From Plasmodium coatneyi (taxonomy: Eukaryota; Apicomplexa; Aconoidasida; Haemosporida; Plasmodiidae), in contig NC_033561.1 of NCBI RefSeq assembly GCF_001680005.1, forward strand, positions 930,001 to 994,000: 64,000 bases of DNA, written 5' to 3'. Both the position numbers and the translations under genes were made by a program. Positions 22,767 through 34,136 of this stretch are shown here, piece after piece. The notes beneath the pieces were generated by a model. It saw only the letters and a program-made list of their open reading frames with translations, made no database searches and had not been told where the DNA came from. Numbering within the stretch: position 1 is the stretch's first letter; every line of letters begins with the position of its first letter.

Positions 22767-25700
22767 CTGGTCATATAATTTTAGTTATTTTTTATTTTAT
22801 CCATTTTATTTTACTTTTTTTACGATTCGCTTTACATTTTCTTTCTTAAGTCAAAATGCAGATAAAACGTGCTAATCGTTCCAAGCGTGCCCACGTGGGT
22901 TGTGAACAGCAAAGAACAATTCGCATTTATAACGTGTTAAGACACACTTTATGCTTGGGCGCGGCGGGTCATTTGGGGCGTTCCCATACGTATGCACATA
23001 CACGTACATAAATGTATGCATGTATGTGATGTACGCACTATGTATGTACTTTTTTTTGCAAAGCGGCAATGTACACTTTTGTCAACATCCGTTTGCCAAG
23101 CACAGCATGGTGAAATATGTGGTTGAAGAAAAAGTGCTCACCAAAAAAAAAAAAAAAAAAAAAAAAATTCATTATTCAACGGCGCTTCGTATCACAAGTT
23201 GCCAATTGAGGTGCCCCTTGCAAAAGCATGCACTTAAAACTGAATTGTATGACAAGTTTTTGCTGCTGTGATGACTGCCTCCTACCAACTATCCATTTTT
23301 TTTTTTTTTTTTTTTTTGCAAACTCGTTCTATAAGGCATAATGACGTTTTTCCACCTCTGGTAATGGTGAAAGTCTGGCCAGACGTTAATACCAAAGGGG
23401 GAGCAGCTATCACGTACATGTTCACAAGTGCAATTGCAAAATAAAGGCAAGTCGGTTTTGCAGCTCTCCGAAAAATTCTGCATGTTGTGTGGTTGCGTAT
23501 TCTGTCGCGTACGACCACACATGATAACGCCTTCTGCCGTTTCGCGATGCGGCGGTTGCTGAGCACTTTTTGTATATTCCATTTTTATGCACGTTGGGCA
23601 AAAAAAAAAAAAAAAAACGCTTAAATGCAGACGCATGCCACTCCCAGGGGAAGAATAACGCGATTGTTTAAGCGGTTATGAATATTCGGTAAAATAGCTC
23701 AATCCATTTTGCAACAATGGTTTAAATTTGTCAGAGAAGGTGGGAGGGGGGATTAAAATTTACTTCCCCCCCAAGAATGTAGCTGGCCATGCTTTTATTT
23801 TCTTAAGAAAAAGAAAAAATATTCATCTTTTATAAAGGCACAATGTGGTTAACATGAGGAGCACTCCGCATACCACTTGTGTGCAGGGGGTCTTTCTCGC
23901 TTCGTTTTTAACCACTTTCCGGTGTACATATACACGTGTGTATGCAAGTCAACAAATCGGATGTAGTTTCATTTGTACACTTTTACTTACACGATGTAGG
24001 GGGTGGAAACGCCTCAAAGGAGTATACCGTAAGGGGTGTGTAACAGCCATAATGCATTCGCCCTGGTTACGCGAGGATGTATTTTTCTTATACATTCCCT
24101 CCGTTTGGAAAATTAAAAAAAAAATGCAAAACAAAATTTGCACACCTGTACAATGCAGCGTAGCTGACGTTACTGCATTTGTTCTTAACTAAGGCATCCC
24201 TTTTTCTCACTGTTTTTTTATTAAGGCAAGAAAAAGCGACGGACAAACATTTATGGTGCCCCTCTACAGTTGCGAAATAGCAGGGATGAAGGGACGATAC
24301 AAGGCGCGAGTGTATTAATTCGTGTATACGTATGCAATTTGTACAACTACGTAAAATATTCAAAACATAATAGTTAAAGGAGCGCTTCCCCCTCCAGTAC
24401 AATCGCATTGCTACTGTTTTGCGAACCTTTGCGCAAAATTGCCCAAACATTTTTCTGAAATTTAGCCGTCTACATTTTTTCCGCTGAAAGATACTTTTGA
24501 ACTGAACTCTGTTACAGAGCGTAAGCTGTTTAGCTATCCTGTTTGCACTGCGCGGCAAGAATGCTCAGAATTTTATTTTTCATTCACTCGTTCCGTGTAC
24601 ATACATTGGTACAAATACGGTACATGTTTAGATACGTGTGCACACAGTGTGTGTATGTCCGTTTATCCTACCCCATGTAATTCACTAAGCCTACTGAAAA
24701 GGCAATGCCGCATTTAAAGGGCGCCTTTTATTCGACGTGGTAAATTTAGCAGGAACGTTTGAAAAGCATCCTACATGGCATTGAGGCGCGCACTTGCTAA
24801 TTCGTTTTTTTTTTTTTTTTTTAGCAAAACGTTCTGCTCTTAAGTTGGTTACGCTTTGCACTGTACAACGGGGTTGCTGCTCAACCAAAGGGATGGCATT
24901 GCACTGCTGCTAGCGGGAAGCATTCTTTCACTTGATTACACACACAAATTTGACTTTCTAGCGAAATAAATCGTTTTTTTTTGCACAGAGGCCTATTATA
25001 CGTCGTGCACGTATCAAATTGGCACGAATGTTCATATATTTTTTTGCCGCATTTTGGTACCCCCTAAACAGTGTAAAATAGCAGTTGAAAGAGGAGCACG
25101 ATGCAATGGAAACCTACACCGTGTTTCGTATGTTTCCCCATTTTATTATTTTTTTCTTTAAACGCCCCGCATGTATATTTTGCAGCAACTAGTCAAAAAA
25201 AAAATTTACATACAGTTGGCTATTCGGCTTGTTAACAATCTTTCAGAGGAAATACACACTTAAGATGGCATAACGTTGGAAGGGGAAAAAAAAAAACATT
25301 TCCCGCGATAAAAAAAGGGGCAAATGCAAAATGTATACAATTGTTTTCTCAGCTGAAGCAGCATTATTCTTAATTTTAACCAGATTGGTGAGGGTGTGGT
25401 GGAATCCCCCCCAAAAAAAAAGAAAAAAAAATGTTCTATATAACGCCAAGTGTATATATATACATACACTTAATGGGAGAACATATTGCGCGAATGATCA
25501 CACGAATGTGCACATTGTGTACATGTTTGCAAAGAATATCTGTGAATACAATAATGTAACGAAAAAAAAAGGGTGTTCTTGCGCAAATGCAATGTTCACC
25601 GTTTACATGTTTTCCTATAAATGTAGTTATTACAAGTTTTTTTTCTTTTTTTACTTACCTTTTGATGAGTTAAAAACAGACTGTACTGTAGCGAGAAGGG

Positions 25701-26997
25701 GAAATATATTTTTTACCGCACATGCAATTGAAAAATAAAAAAATAAATAGGTGAACCCCGAACATAAGCCGCTATTTAACACTGCATGAAGTTTGCTAAT
25801 ACGCATAATATGGCATGTGAGGGAAGGAAAAATAATCACACTTAAGTGGGTAAAATGCAAAGGAAGAAGGGGAAAAAATAAAATACATCTTAGTAGGTAA
25901 TTTGCTATTTTATCAAACTGGGGTTACACAGCCGCGTGTATGCTAAAAAAAAAAAAACTGTTACAGGGTTTCAGCATCTCCTTGTGCAAAGGTATATAAA
26001 AAGAAGAGAGGGACTGACCATTACTCGATCCTCATACGTATTCTGCCTTCACACGCGAGGGGTACTACGCACATATGTACAAATGTACATGTGAAAGTAA
26101 TTTTCCCAACGAAAGGTACAATTGCATTTCTTACCCCTTCTTTTTCCCCCGTTGCAACTTAGCAATGTGCATTTGAATTAGAAAAAAAAAATAAAAAAAA
26201 ATATGAACCGTTCAGGTAATTTCATAACTAAAAAGCTAATTATGCATCGTATTGTGTTTTTTTTTTTTTTTTTTTTTCTGAAACCCTTTTCTTCTTGCAT
26301 TCTGTTTACACCCTTACTGTTTTCCCCCTTTGTTAATGTTTTTTTTTCAAGATGTTTTTAAAAGGTTGACCATTCGCGTTTTTCTTGTGTTGTATGTATG
26401 CGGAAAATCCTGATGCGAGTGCATACACGTGTGAAACTGTGTTCGCGAATGTGCACACATGTGAACGAAATTAATTCTCCCCACCCAGGGCATGTGTGCA
26501 TGGATTTATGTATTCCTTTGGGAATACGTGTGTGTACATATGTACTTACATTTGTGTGTACACCCTTACGCACGCATTCTGTCCTGCACCCTTTCGTCAA
26601 TAATTAATTACGGAGGGAAAAGAACCCCTCCCCCTACGTGAAACAAATTCATAAGGCAGATACCTTTTTTGTTTTTTTTTTTTTTTTTTGCGAAAGAAGT
26701 GCCAACTTTTTGCCCTGCACACAACAGGGAAAGGACAATCCGAAAGACGCTCAACTGAAATAAAAAAAAATTGTTAACGCACGTATGTACGTACATGTGT
26801 ACGTGATGTGTTGTGCGCAAAAGATTTTGCAAGTGCTTGTGAACTACCTCTTATGAGGAGAAGAAATAACGTCTAATTTGCACGTAGTGTAAACGTGGCA
26901 AAGGGAACAAGCTGGACCACCATACATGAAGCATCTACCGTACCACTTCACCGTGAGCATATTCAAACGTTTGCTATGTTTCCCGCCGGAAAAAAGA

Positions 26998-29900
26998 ATG
27001 GAAATCTCAAATGAAGCGCAAAAATGTATCGGGGTGATGCAGGCGGGAAAGGGAAGTAATGCAGAGCAGGGCTGCAAAGATTCATCGTGTGGAAAAGGAA
27101 ACAGTGACAGTAATGAGGTCGGAAGCAAGTCGGGAGAGGGGGACGCAAATAACGCCGGAAATTGCAATAACAGCGAAACACTTAAGACAAGCGAAGGGGC
27201 AGAAGGCCAAAAGGAAAGCAACATGAACCCAAACGAAAACGATATGAACAAAACCGTTAAGGGGAAAAAAAGGAAAAATTCGAAGAAAAAGTGTTATAAT
27301 AAAAATAAGAAAGAGACGGATTTATGCTCCTCAGAAAAAACGCCCATCCAGGAGAACGGCTTGCCTAACAACAGCAGCAACCTTGGGGAGGAAAAAGCAA
27401 AAGGTGAGGAAGGTACAAAAAAGAGTGAAGTAAATAATGCCCCAAATGTTGAATCGGCTAAAAAGGGAGACGAAAAACAAATGGGCAATGGGAACAGCAT
27501 AAAGGGGTATAAAAATGGACAGGAAGCCGAAACGAGTAATGTTAAGGCGGATGAGGCGGGACCGGACAAATCCCCAGACGGGGAAACAAAGACAAAGAAA
27601 AAAAGAAAAAAAGCCAAAAGGAAAAAGAAAAAGGGTAAAGTTGCGGGAGAAGATAAAAGCGATTTCAAAGGCGATGACAAAGGCCATGGCGAAGCAGGTG
27701 ACGAAGAGATTAGCGGCTTGACAAAAATTAAAGACACGCTCACAAATGATCACAGCAATGAAAATGCCAGTACCACCACGGCAATCAGCACCAACACGGA
27801 TTGCAACACAAGGAGGAAGAGCGTTGTCAAAAGCACCATCGATTCTGCCAACCTTTACAACAATGACCTCACGACCGATCCAGTGGAAAACCAGAAACAG
27901 AGCAAAAAGAAGAAGAAGAAAAAAAAAAAATCATCAAAAGGGAATCAAACTGTGCAAAATGGTAAGACACAAAATGGGGAGGAAAATCTCTCTAAAAAGA
28001 CAAGCGGGAATCATCACGCCGTGTACAAAATACCTAGCAAAAGTATGACCAAAGATCAACTTAACAATCTGGCAAATATTATTTATAAAAATAGCATTGG
28101 TTATGGTCTCCCCCAGAAGAGTGTAGCTAGTAACTTCAGTCCTAATCCATGTGAAGCTTCGTGTAGTAATAATCCCCTCAATTTTATGAACATGCAGACT
28201 AAAAGGAACATGCTGCAATTGGCAAAAAACGCAAATTGTAAATATGGCTTCAGTGTGGACAATCAGGTATACTCAAATTGCATGTACGGGCCGGTCCCCT
28301 TCCGCAACGCAAATGAGTGCTACGATTTTTCGTATGAGGACGGGGTTCCCGGTGGCATGGGGAATTTTTTCTACGGAAGCAACATGTCAGGGAATGCCCT
28401 AATGGAGAGGGCCCTCTCGTTGCAGGGCATGTACAACGTGGGAAGTGCGAATGCTTTGGGCGATGTTGGCAATGCTGGTGGCTTTGGCAGCTTCAGCGGA
28501 ACCACCTTCCGAAGACAACGAAAACTTCCACCGCGCGGAAATGACAGCTTCGCTCGAAGCGCGAATTACGAATTGGGCAAGAAGAAAGTGGATCTGCAAA
28601 ATGGCCACACGATGAGGTTCAATTCGGCTGCCCCCAGTGCGAAATATTTGCACTTTGAACAGAATCAAGAGGATCTAACTTTCAGCAAACGAGATAGTAA
28701 CAAAAAGGGGTACTACCACAACGGGGGTAGAAGTATGCCCAGGGGTGGACAGATCCTCCATGGAGGCGTCAGCAGCACGGTGACTGTAGCGAAAATGGCC
28801 AACATGGGCAGCGCAATGAAGGAGGAAAACTTTTCCAGCGCGTCTAACTTTGCCTACTTTACCAATGGGGCGAACCCAAACATGAGAGGGAAGTACCCCC
28901 AACAAGGGAACATCCAACTGGGCAAAAGCCCTGTGGTTCCAGGCATGCGGAATGATGGTACCTACGCGCCTATGCAAAGGGGGACGTGTGACGCATATTA
29001 CCCCAACACAAATGCTGAGATGGTGCAGAGGAGGCAGTTCACTAAAGGGATTAGTGCCCCATTTCGGCCCTTTAAAATGCAAAACAATGTTGCTAACAGT
29101 GGGGGGTTCCCACCAAATGCGGGAGAAAGGGAAAACTACATCGGTGAGAAGAATGCACAGGGAGGAATAGCAGCTAAAGAGAGGGAGAAGACACCCAAAC
29201 TAACTGACCCAACAACTTGCGAAAAAGGAAAAGCAGCCAACTTGGAAGTCAATAAAGAGATCCACAAATTCATAGACTATTGTGTGAAAAATTATGGAGA
29301 CAAATACATTGCAAATGTTTTGCATGAATTTTCTCCAAACGGAATTGGTGAGAAGTACGATGAATTGACGAACATTTTTAAAATAAATATAAGTGAGGAA
29401 AACTTGAACGCTTTGCAGATGCTGGAGAGGGACGGGGGTGGTGAGTTGCCTGCGTTTTTGAAGGGCCACACGGAGGTGGGGGGGGAAGCAGAAGTGGACC
29501 CGCCTAAAGAGGAATCGCTTAAAGGGGAGTTACCTAAAGAGGAATCGCACAAAGATGAACAGCTGAAAGATGAACAGCTGAAAGATGAACAGCTGAAAGA
29601 TGAACAGCTGAAAGATGAACAGCTGAAAGATGAACAGCTGAAAGATGAACAGCTGAAAGATGAACAGCTGAAAGATGAACAGCTGAAAGATGAACAGCTG
29701 AAAGATGAACAGCTGAAAGATGAACCGCTGAAAGATGAACAGCTGAAAGATGAACCTCTGAAAGATGAACCGCTGAAAGATGAACCGCTGAAAGATGAAC
29801 CTCTGAAAGAGGAGCCACCTAAGGAGGAACCGCTCAAGGAGGACGCCCCCCCAGGCGACGCGCCGGACGCAGGGAACGTGTTCCAGGGGGACCCATCCCT

Positions 29901-32289
29901 GAACGTGACGATCCCCCCGGGACTGAGCCTCCCAGACATAAACCGAGCCCTGTTGCACGGCGCGTACTTAGACAACATCTCAGTGGTGAAAAAGTGCCTC
30001 GAGAAAAACGCAGACATAAACTACTTTGACAAAATTGGAAGGAGAGCTTTACATTATGCATGTGCAGGTGGATACTACGAAATATGCAAGCTCCTGATAG
30101 AGAGTGGAGCCAAAGTGAACGTGTCGGATTACAAACACTGGACTCCCCTACACATAGCCGTTACGAAGATGCACAAAGAAATAACAGAACTTCTACTGAA
30201 GAACGATGCCAACATACACGCGATGTTACCCCATTCCTTGTCACCAAACAGGGGAAAAACTACAGCCAGCATGTGCATTCATTTTGCAGCCATTAAAGGG
30301 AGCAAAGAAATAACAAAGTTGTTGCTACATTATGGGGCCAAAATTAATGACACGGATTTGTCCAATAGGACAGCTCTACACTATGCTGCCTATCGAAATA
30401 ATTCAGATTATTTGAAGTTTTTAATTTATGAGGAGAAGGCCAAGATTAACATCTTTGATGTGCATAATAGGCTGCCTATCCACTCGGCCTGCTTGGGCGG
30501 CGTCTTAAAGAACGTCCAGTTGTTGGCAGAGAATAAAAGCTTCCTGCAGAAGAGGGACATTTATAATATGAGTCCAATGGATATTGCCACTATTAAGAAG
30601 TTTAAGAATATAAGGAAGTTTCTGGCCAAGTACATTAATGAGAATTATTCCCCGAGCGATGCGGAGGGGGCAGAGCAGGAGAAGAAGAATATCACCCACG
30701 TGGAAACGAAGAACACCCACGTGGAAACGAAGAACGCCCACGTGGAAGCGAAGAAGGCCCACGTGGAAGTGAAGAACGAGGGGGAAAATCCGAAAAATAC
30801 GGGCGACCTACCCCCGCCTGAAGACGAAGGCGACGAACAGAAAATGGACCCCAAAGAATTCTACAACGACAATAAGATGATTAAAGACATTTTAACGACA
30901 ACCATCAGTACCATCCTGAAGGAAAGAAATCGAGACCAAATCAAAAGAGTAGTGGACTCCTTAGGCGTTTATATATCCTTGAGCCTTCTAGAGAAAACCA
31001 TTTTGATACAGAACTATGGTGGCATAGACATGGTTAGTAAAGAGGGTAAGAGAACCAACGGGGGGGTCTTTTTTTACCTCATAAAGTACATGTACAAAAA
31101 TGATATCATTTCAAAGTTTAAGTATGACTACATTGTGGAGGAGGAGAAGGAGAAGAAAAAGACCTACAGGAAGTTAAAAAAAAAGCTGCTGCAGGAGGAG
31201 GAGAATGCCAAGGGTGGCAATGTGAAGGATAGCAATGTGAAAGACATCGACGGGGGGCTCAGCGGGGAAGCTCCCCCCGAGGGGAAGAATAAGAAGAAAA
31301 AGAACGATAAAATTATGGGTCAATCCAAGGGCATTCGCAATGGCAGTGTAGTCGTCAATAGTTCGAAAGGGGCTATCATGGAGAATGTGCAAAATGGTAT
31401 TACGCCGGTGGTCAGTGCTAACCGTAATAAGGCGTTAACAGGTTCCAAGACGCCGAAAACTACATATGGTAAGAACGCCCTGAGTACCCATAACGCGGAA
31501 GTGAAGCATACCGGTGGTGAGCAAGTGGTCTCATTGTCCCCAATGGTAGCAGTTGGCACAGTCCACAAATACAATTTTAACTCATTAGCTGCGAAAAACG
31601 CGAGGAATAACACACATTTTGGTAATCTCCAGAGTGACCACCCGAGCAACGCTGAAGAGGGAAAAAATAAAAAAAAAACGAAAAAAAAAAAAAATAATAA
31701 TAATATTAACAATGATAATAATACTAATAATAGGGCTCAAGTTGTTGGGATGGACACCCAAGCGGGTACCCCCAACAACTGTGTGACAAAAGCGAATGTG
31801 GGCTCGTCCTTCATAAATTTAGTGCAAAATTCGTACAGCAGCATGCATAACATGGTCGAGACGCAGGGGAACGTTGATTGGGTGTATGGCGGCGGTTGCA
31901 ACGGTTTCGACAGTTTCGACAATTTCGGAAGCTTCGGCCACTGGAACAGTGTTATGAGCCTGAACTGCCGCCCCCCGCGCAGGAACCAAGTCAACATGAA
32001 CTTCCGTAACGGCAACAACCAGGTCAGCATGAACAGCCGCAACGGCAATCAGTATAGCAATGGCAAGTCAATTCGGAGCTACCAGAATGAGTTCCCAATC
32101 CCGTATGTGAACGGGGTGCAAAAGAGTGTCTATGACTACACGCGCTGTACGGAGAACCCCGGGGGATACCGACATAACCAAAACGTGTACATGGTGAACA
32201 ACTTGTACAACCCGCAAGCGAATGGGAAACAGAAAATGCTTTCAAGCAACTTGAGCGATGGACGCTTTCGGGGCTACCCCAAGATGTAG
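26998..32289 (+). CDS. Ankyrin-repeat protein with PHAX RNA-binding domain
   Basis: A single exon encoding 1763 residues from the ATG at 26998 (context AAAAGAATGGAA). An in-frame ATG at 26926 would add 24 residues. The first ~950 residues are disordered, Lys/Asn/Glu-rich with KKKRKKAKRKKKK-type runs that could direct nuclear import. Residues about 852-936 are a KDEQL/KDEPL repeat. About 981-1215 hold some six ankyrin repeats (GRRALHYACAGGYYEICKLL, TPLHIAVTKMHKEITELLL, TALHYAAYR). About 1286-1398 match the PHAX RNA-binding domain, with the signature GGIDMVSKEGKRTNGGVFFY in place of the human GGMxxxxGxRRRTPGGVF. PHAX is the adaptor for nuclear export of capped snRNA and for snoRNA transport. 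A role in small-RNA handling is therefore inferred, while ankyrin repeats suggest a protein partner. The C-terminal ~360 residues are low-complexity, Asn/Gly-rich. Confidence 0.85.
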   Translation: MEISNEAQKCIGVMQAGKGSNAEQGCKDSSCGKGNSDSNEVGSKSGEGDANNAGNCNNSETLKTSEGAEGQKESNMNPNENDMNKTVKGKKRKNSKKKCYNKNKKETDLCSSEKTPIQENGLPNNSSNLGEEKAKGEEGTKKSEVNNAPNVESAKKGDEKQMGNGNSIKGYKNGQEAETSNVKADEAGPDKSPDGETKTKKKRKKAKRKKKKGKVAGEDKSDFKGDDKGHGEAGDEEISGLTKIKDTLTNDHSNENASTTTAISTNTDCNTRRKSVVKSTIDSANLYNNDLTTDPVENQKQSKKKKKKKKKSSKGNQTVQNGKTQNGEENLSKKTSGNHHAVYKIPSKSMTKDQLNNLANIIYKNSIGYGLPQKSVASNFSPNPCEASCSNNPLNFMNMQTKRNMLQLAKNANCKYGFSVDNQVYSNCMYGPVPFRNANECYDFSYEDGVPGGMGNFFYGSNMSGNALMERALSLQGMYNVGSANALGDVGNAGGFGSFSGTTFRRQRKLPPRGNDSFARSANYELGKKKVDLQNGHTMRFNSAAPSAKYLHFEQNQEDLTFSKRDSNKKGYYHNGGRSMPRGGQILHGGVSSTVTVAKMANMGSAMKEENFSSASNFAYFTNGANPNMRGKYPQQGNIQLGKSPVVPGMRNDGTYAPMQRGTCDAYYPNTNAEMVQRRQFTKGISAPFRPFKMQNNVANSGGFPPNAGERENYIGEKNAQGGIAAKEREKTPKLTDPTTCEKGKAANLEVNKEIHKFIDYCVKNYGDKYIANVLHEFSPNGIGEKYDELTNIFKINISEENLNALQMLERDGGGELPAFLKGHTEVGGEAEVDPPKEESLKGELPKEESHKDEQLKDEQLKDEQLKDEQLKDEQLKDEQLKDEQLKDEQLKDEQLKDEQLKDEQLKDEPLKDEQLKDEPLKDEPLKDEPLKDEPLKEEPPKEEPLKEDAPPGDAPDAGNVFQGDPSLNVTIPPGLSLPDINRALLHGAYLDNISVVKKCLEKNADINYFDKIGRRALHYACAGGYYEICKLLIESGAKVNVSDYKHWTPLHIAVTKMHKEITELLLKNDANIHAMLPHSLSPNRGKTTASMCIHFAAIKGSKEITKLLLHYGAKINDTDLSNRTALHYAAYRNNSDYLKFLIYEEKAKINIFDVHNRLPIHSACLGGVLKNVQLLAENKSFLQKRDIYNMSPMDIATIKKFKNIRKFLAKYINENYSPSDAEGAEQEKKNITHVETKNTHVETKNAHVEAKKAHVEVKNEGENPKNTGDLPPPEDEGDEQKMDPKEFYNDNKMIKDILTTTISTILKERNRDQIKRVVDSLGVYISLSLLEKTILIQNYGGIDMVSKEGKRTNGGVFFYLIKYMYKNDIISKFKYDYIVEEEKEKKKTYRKLKKKLLQEEENAKGGNVKDSNVKDIDGGLSGEAPPEGKNKKKKNDKIMGQSKGIRNGSVVVNSSKGAIMENVQNGITPVVSANRNKALTGSKTPKTTYGKNALSTHNAEVKHTGGEQVVSLSPMVAVGTVHKYNFNSLAAKNARNNTHFGNLQSDHPSNAEEGKNKKKTKKKKNNNNINNDNNTNNRAQVVGMDTQAGTPNNCVTKANVGSSFINLVQNSYSSMHNMVETQGNVDWVYGGGCNGFDSFDNFGSFGHWNSVMSLNCRPPRRNQVNMNFRNGNNQVSMNSRNGNQYSNGKSIRSYQNEFPIPYVNGVQKSVYDYTRCTENPGGYRHNQNVYMVNNLYNPQANGKQKMLSSNLSDGRFRGYPKM
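29551..29805 (+). repeat. 15-bp coding repeat KDEQL/KDEPL, 17 copies
   Basis: Tandem AAAGATGAACAGCTG units inside the ANK-PHAX gene, in frame. The first eleven or so are identical at the DNA level; later ones change CAG to CCG or CCT (Gln to Pro). The identity suggests recent expansion by slippage and likely length variation between isolates. The array lies just upstream of the ankyrin repeats. Confidence 0.95.
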
Positions 32290-34136
32290 ACCCCGCCACG
32301 CACACGTGCAAACGTGTGAATGCGCCTTCCGTTTGGGCATGTTTTAGTGAATTCGTGAAGTGTGCCTTTATAACTGCAAATAGAACTGCAAACGCAACTC
32401 CAATTTTGATTTTTTTGATTTTTTTTTTCGCCCCACTTTTTTAAGACAAACACGTAAAACGTGCATAGCAGGAGTGCTACATTTTTTACCACTTCAGCTC
32501 CCTTTTTTTTTTAAGGGGGAAAAACGCTTCGGCGCATATTAAAATGAATATGTACGTCAAACTGGGGCGTTGTAGACCACAGTGGGGATGGAAAGCTTCC
32601 TTGAAGAGGTTTTGGCCCTTCCGTTTGAGGGGTTGGCCATTTTGTTGTAAAAGGAAAATGCCAAAAAAGGCGCGCATAAGAGGTGGGTAGATAAATAAGA
32701 GAATATGCGAATGGTCGAACGATCGAATGAACATAGGCGGGCCAGACAGGCACGTTCGGGGCCCCTCACCTGCGCATGCATGCAGCGTTGAATACACCTT
32801 TCTTCCCGCAAAAAATAGTGTCCCTCTTTTTCAAGAACAAAATCGCCTGAACCGTTCATAAAGAAAAGGTGTTTTTTTTTTTTTTTTTTTTTTTTTTTAT
32901 GAACAGTCATACGTTTTGTAAAACGTGCCAAGTTAAAAAAGGCTAGCTGGAAATGTGTGAACGGGGGGGAATGTGAACTCTGCCTTTTTCTTCTTAACGA
33001 TTAAGAGTGCGTAAATCTGGGAATACACAAAAAAGGGGTTTAAAAATTGTATCTCCCATTCCGCACTTCGCCAACCACCCAAAAAGGAGTAGCCGGTTGG
33101 ACGAAGAAAGAAATTGCCAACTGCGTAATGACAGCTGAATGCAATTTTTTTTTTTTTTTTTTTTTTTGTCAAACTTGCCTATTCTTATCGGCCTACTTTT
33201 CTGAGAAAATTTAAAAAAGAAAAGGGAGGCACATTAAGGGGCTACCACTCGAAGGGGTTGAAGCCGCACAACCGGCACTGCGACCATTTAGCTGTGCAGC
33301 GCGTAAAAGTTAACCACCAGGCAGTTGTTACCCTTTTGAAAATAGTCTATGTCTACATACTCTGTGCGCTGTGCTGAATTGGTGTGTTTGCATTTCCGCG
33401 CCTGCGTTGTGTGAAAGCGTGCGTCCTTCGAATGCGCGAGTAAATTGGAAAATTAAAAAAATAAAATAAAACGAACAAACGAACAAATGAACAGGCGAAC
33501 AAACAAACAAACAAACAAGCAGATTAAACAGAATGAGGGGAAACATTTGAAGAAAATACGCAGCGGGGAAGCAGTTTATTCACGTTGCATTTCTCCACTT
33601 TTATTTTTCCCCCTCCCTCATTTTTTGCGCAGCAACGCGTTCGCACTGAAAAGTAAATTACCCAACGCATGCGAAGGTTGCATGTGTGTGTGGTGGTATG
33701 CACAAACGAATACGCGTTTCCATTTGCTAACACGTTCATTTTGTGCATCCCTGTTTGCGAAATAAAGTTTGCCAATTTTCCGTTTTGCTTGCCCCAACTG
33801 ACACGTGCGTGCCGGGGTATTTATTCTCCCCATTGGTGAACAAGTGAAGAAGGTGGGGGTGTTTACATTTTCTGCTACACTTGCAACATTTTTTTTTTAA
33901 CTTGGTTTGCCGCTTTCACCATTTTGCGATTTTTACGCGCCATTTTGACGTGTTCCGTGTTTGCACTTTTGCCGCTTTTACAATTTTTACATTTTTACAC
34001 TTTGATCCGTCCACTTGTGTATGTTCCGAGGCGCCGTTATATTATCCGGGGCAAGTTAGGAAGAAAAAGGAGCAGCATAAAGGGGGAGCGATAAAGAGGG
34101 AATAGGAAGAGGAACGCTCCCTCCACACGCATACAC
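32290..34136. other. Intergenic region upstream of CENP-C gene
   Basis: No gene is seen. Long T runs lie at about 32871-32899 and 33146-33167. An ACAA/ACGA microsatellite lies at about 33468-33520. A TGCATGCA octamer (32777-32784) lies 1.36 kb before the CENP-C start. ORFs here are short and pass through the homopolymers. Confidence 0.6.
32777..32784. promoter_or_regulatory. TGCATGCA octamer, candidate ApiAP2 site
   Basis: Exact match to the ApiAP2-type palindrome in the region upstream of the CENP-C-like gene. It is a motif match only. Confidence 0.25.

Larger units (their letters stand above)
19367..26997. other. 7.6 kb divergent intergenic region
   Basis: This is the longest gene-free stretch of the window, between the starts of the RRM gene (-) and the ANK-PHAX gene (+). 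It contains a 13-bp array (19921-19985), a TGCATGCA octamer (20519-20526), a G/A-rich tract (21580-21760) and many A/T homopolymers (for example 22740-22766, 23142-23167, 26259-26277). It also has numerous alternating GTAC/CATG/TGTG stretches. ORFs of up to 156 codons exist (24088-24558 minus, 21897-22355 plus, 25331-25738 plus). Their composition is that of translated homopolymers and they lack motifs, so I do not call them. Long 5' UTRs or non-coding RNAs are possible. Confidence 0.55.

Noticed and set aside
29292..30017. 241-codon minus-strand ORF opposite the KDEQL repeat
   Set aside because: It is the antisense reading of the 15-bp repeat (FSCSS-type array) within a clearly coding plus-strand gene.
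33468..33520. ACAA/ACGA-rich stretch as a telomere-like repeat
   Set aside because: It is a simple microsatellite and does not match the Plasmodium telomere unit GGGTTYA.
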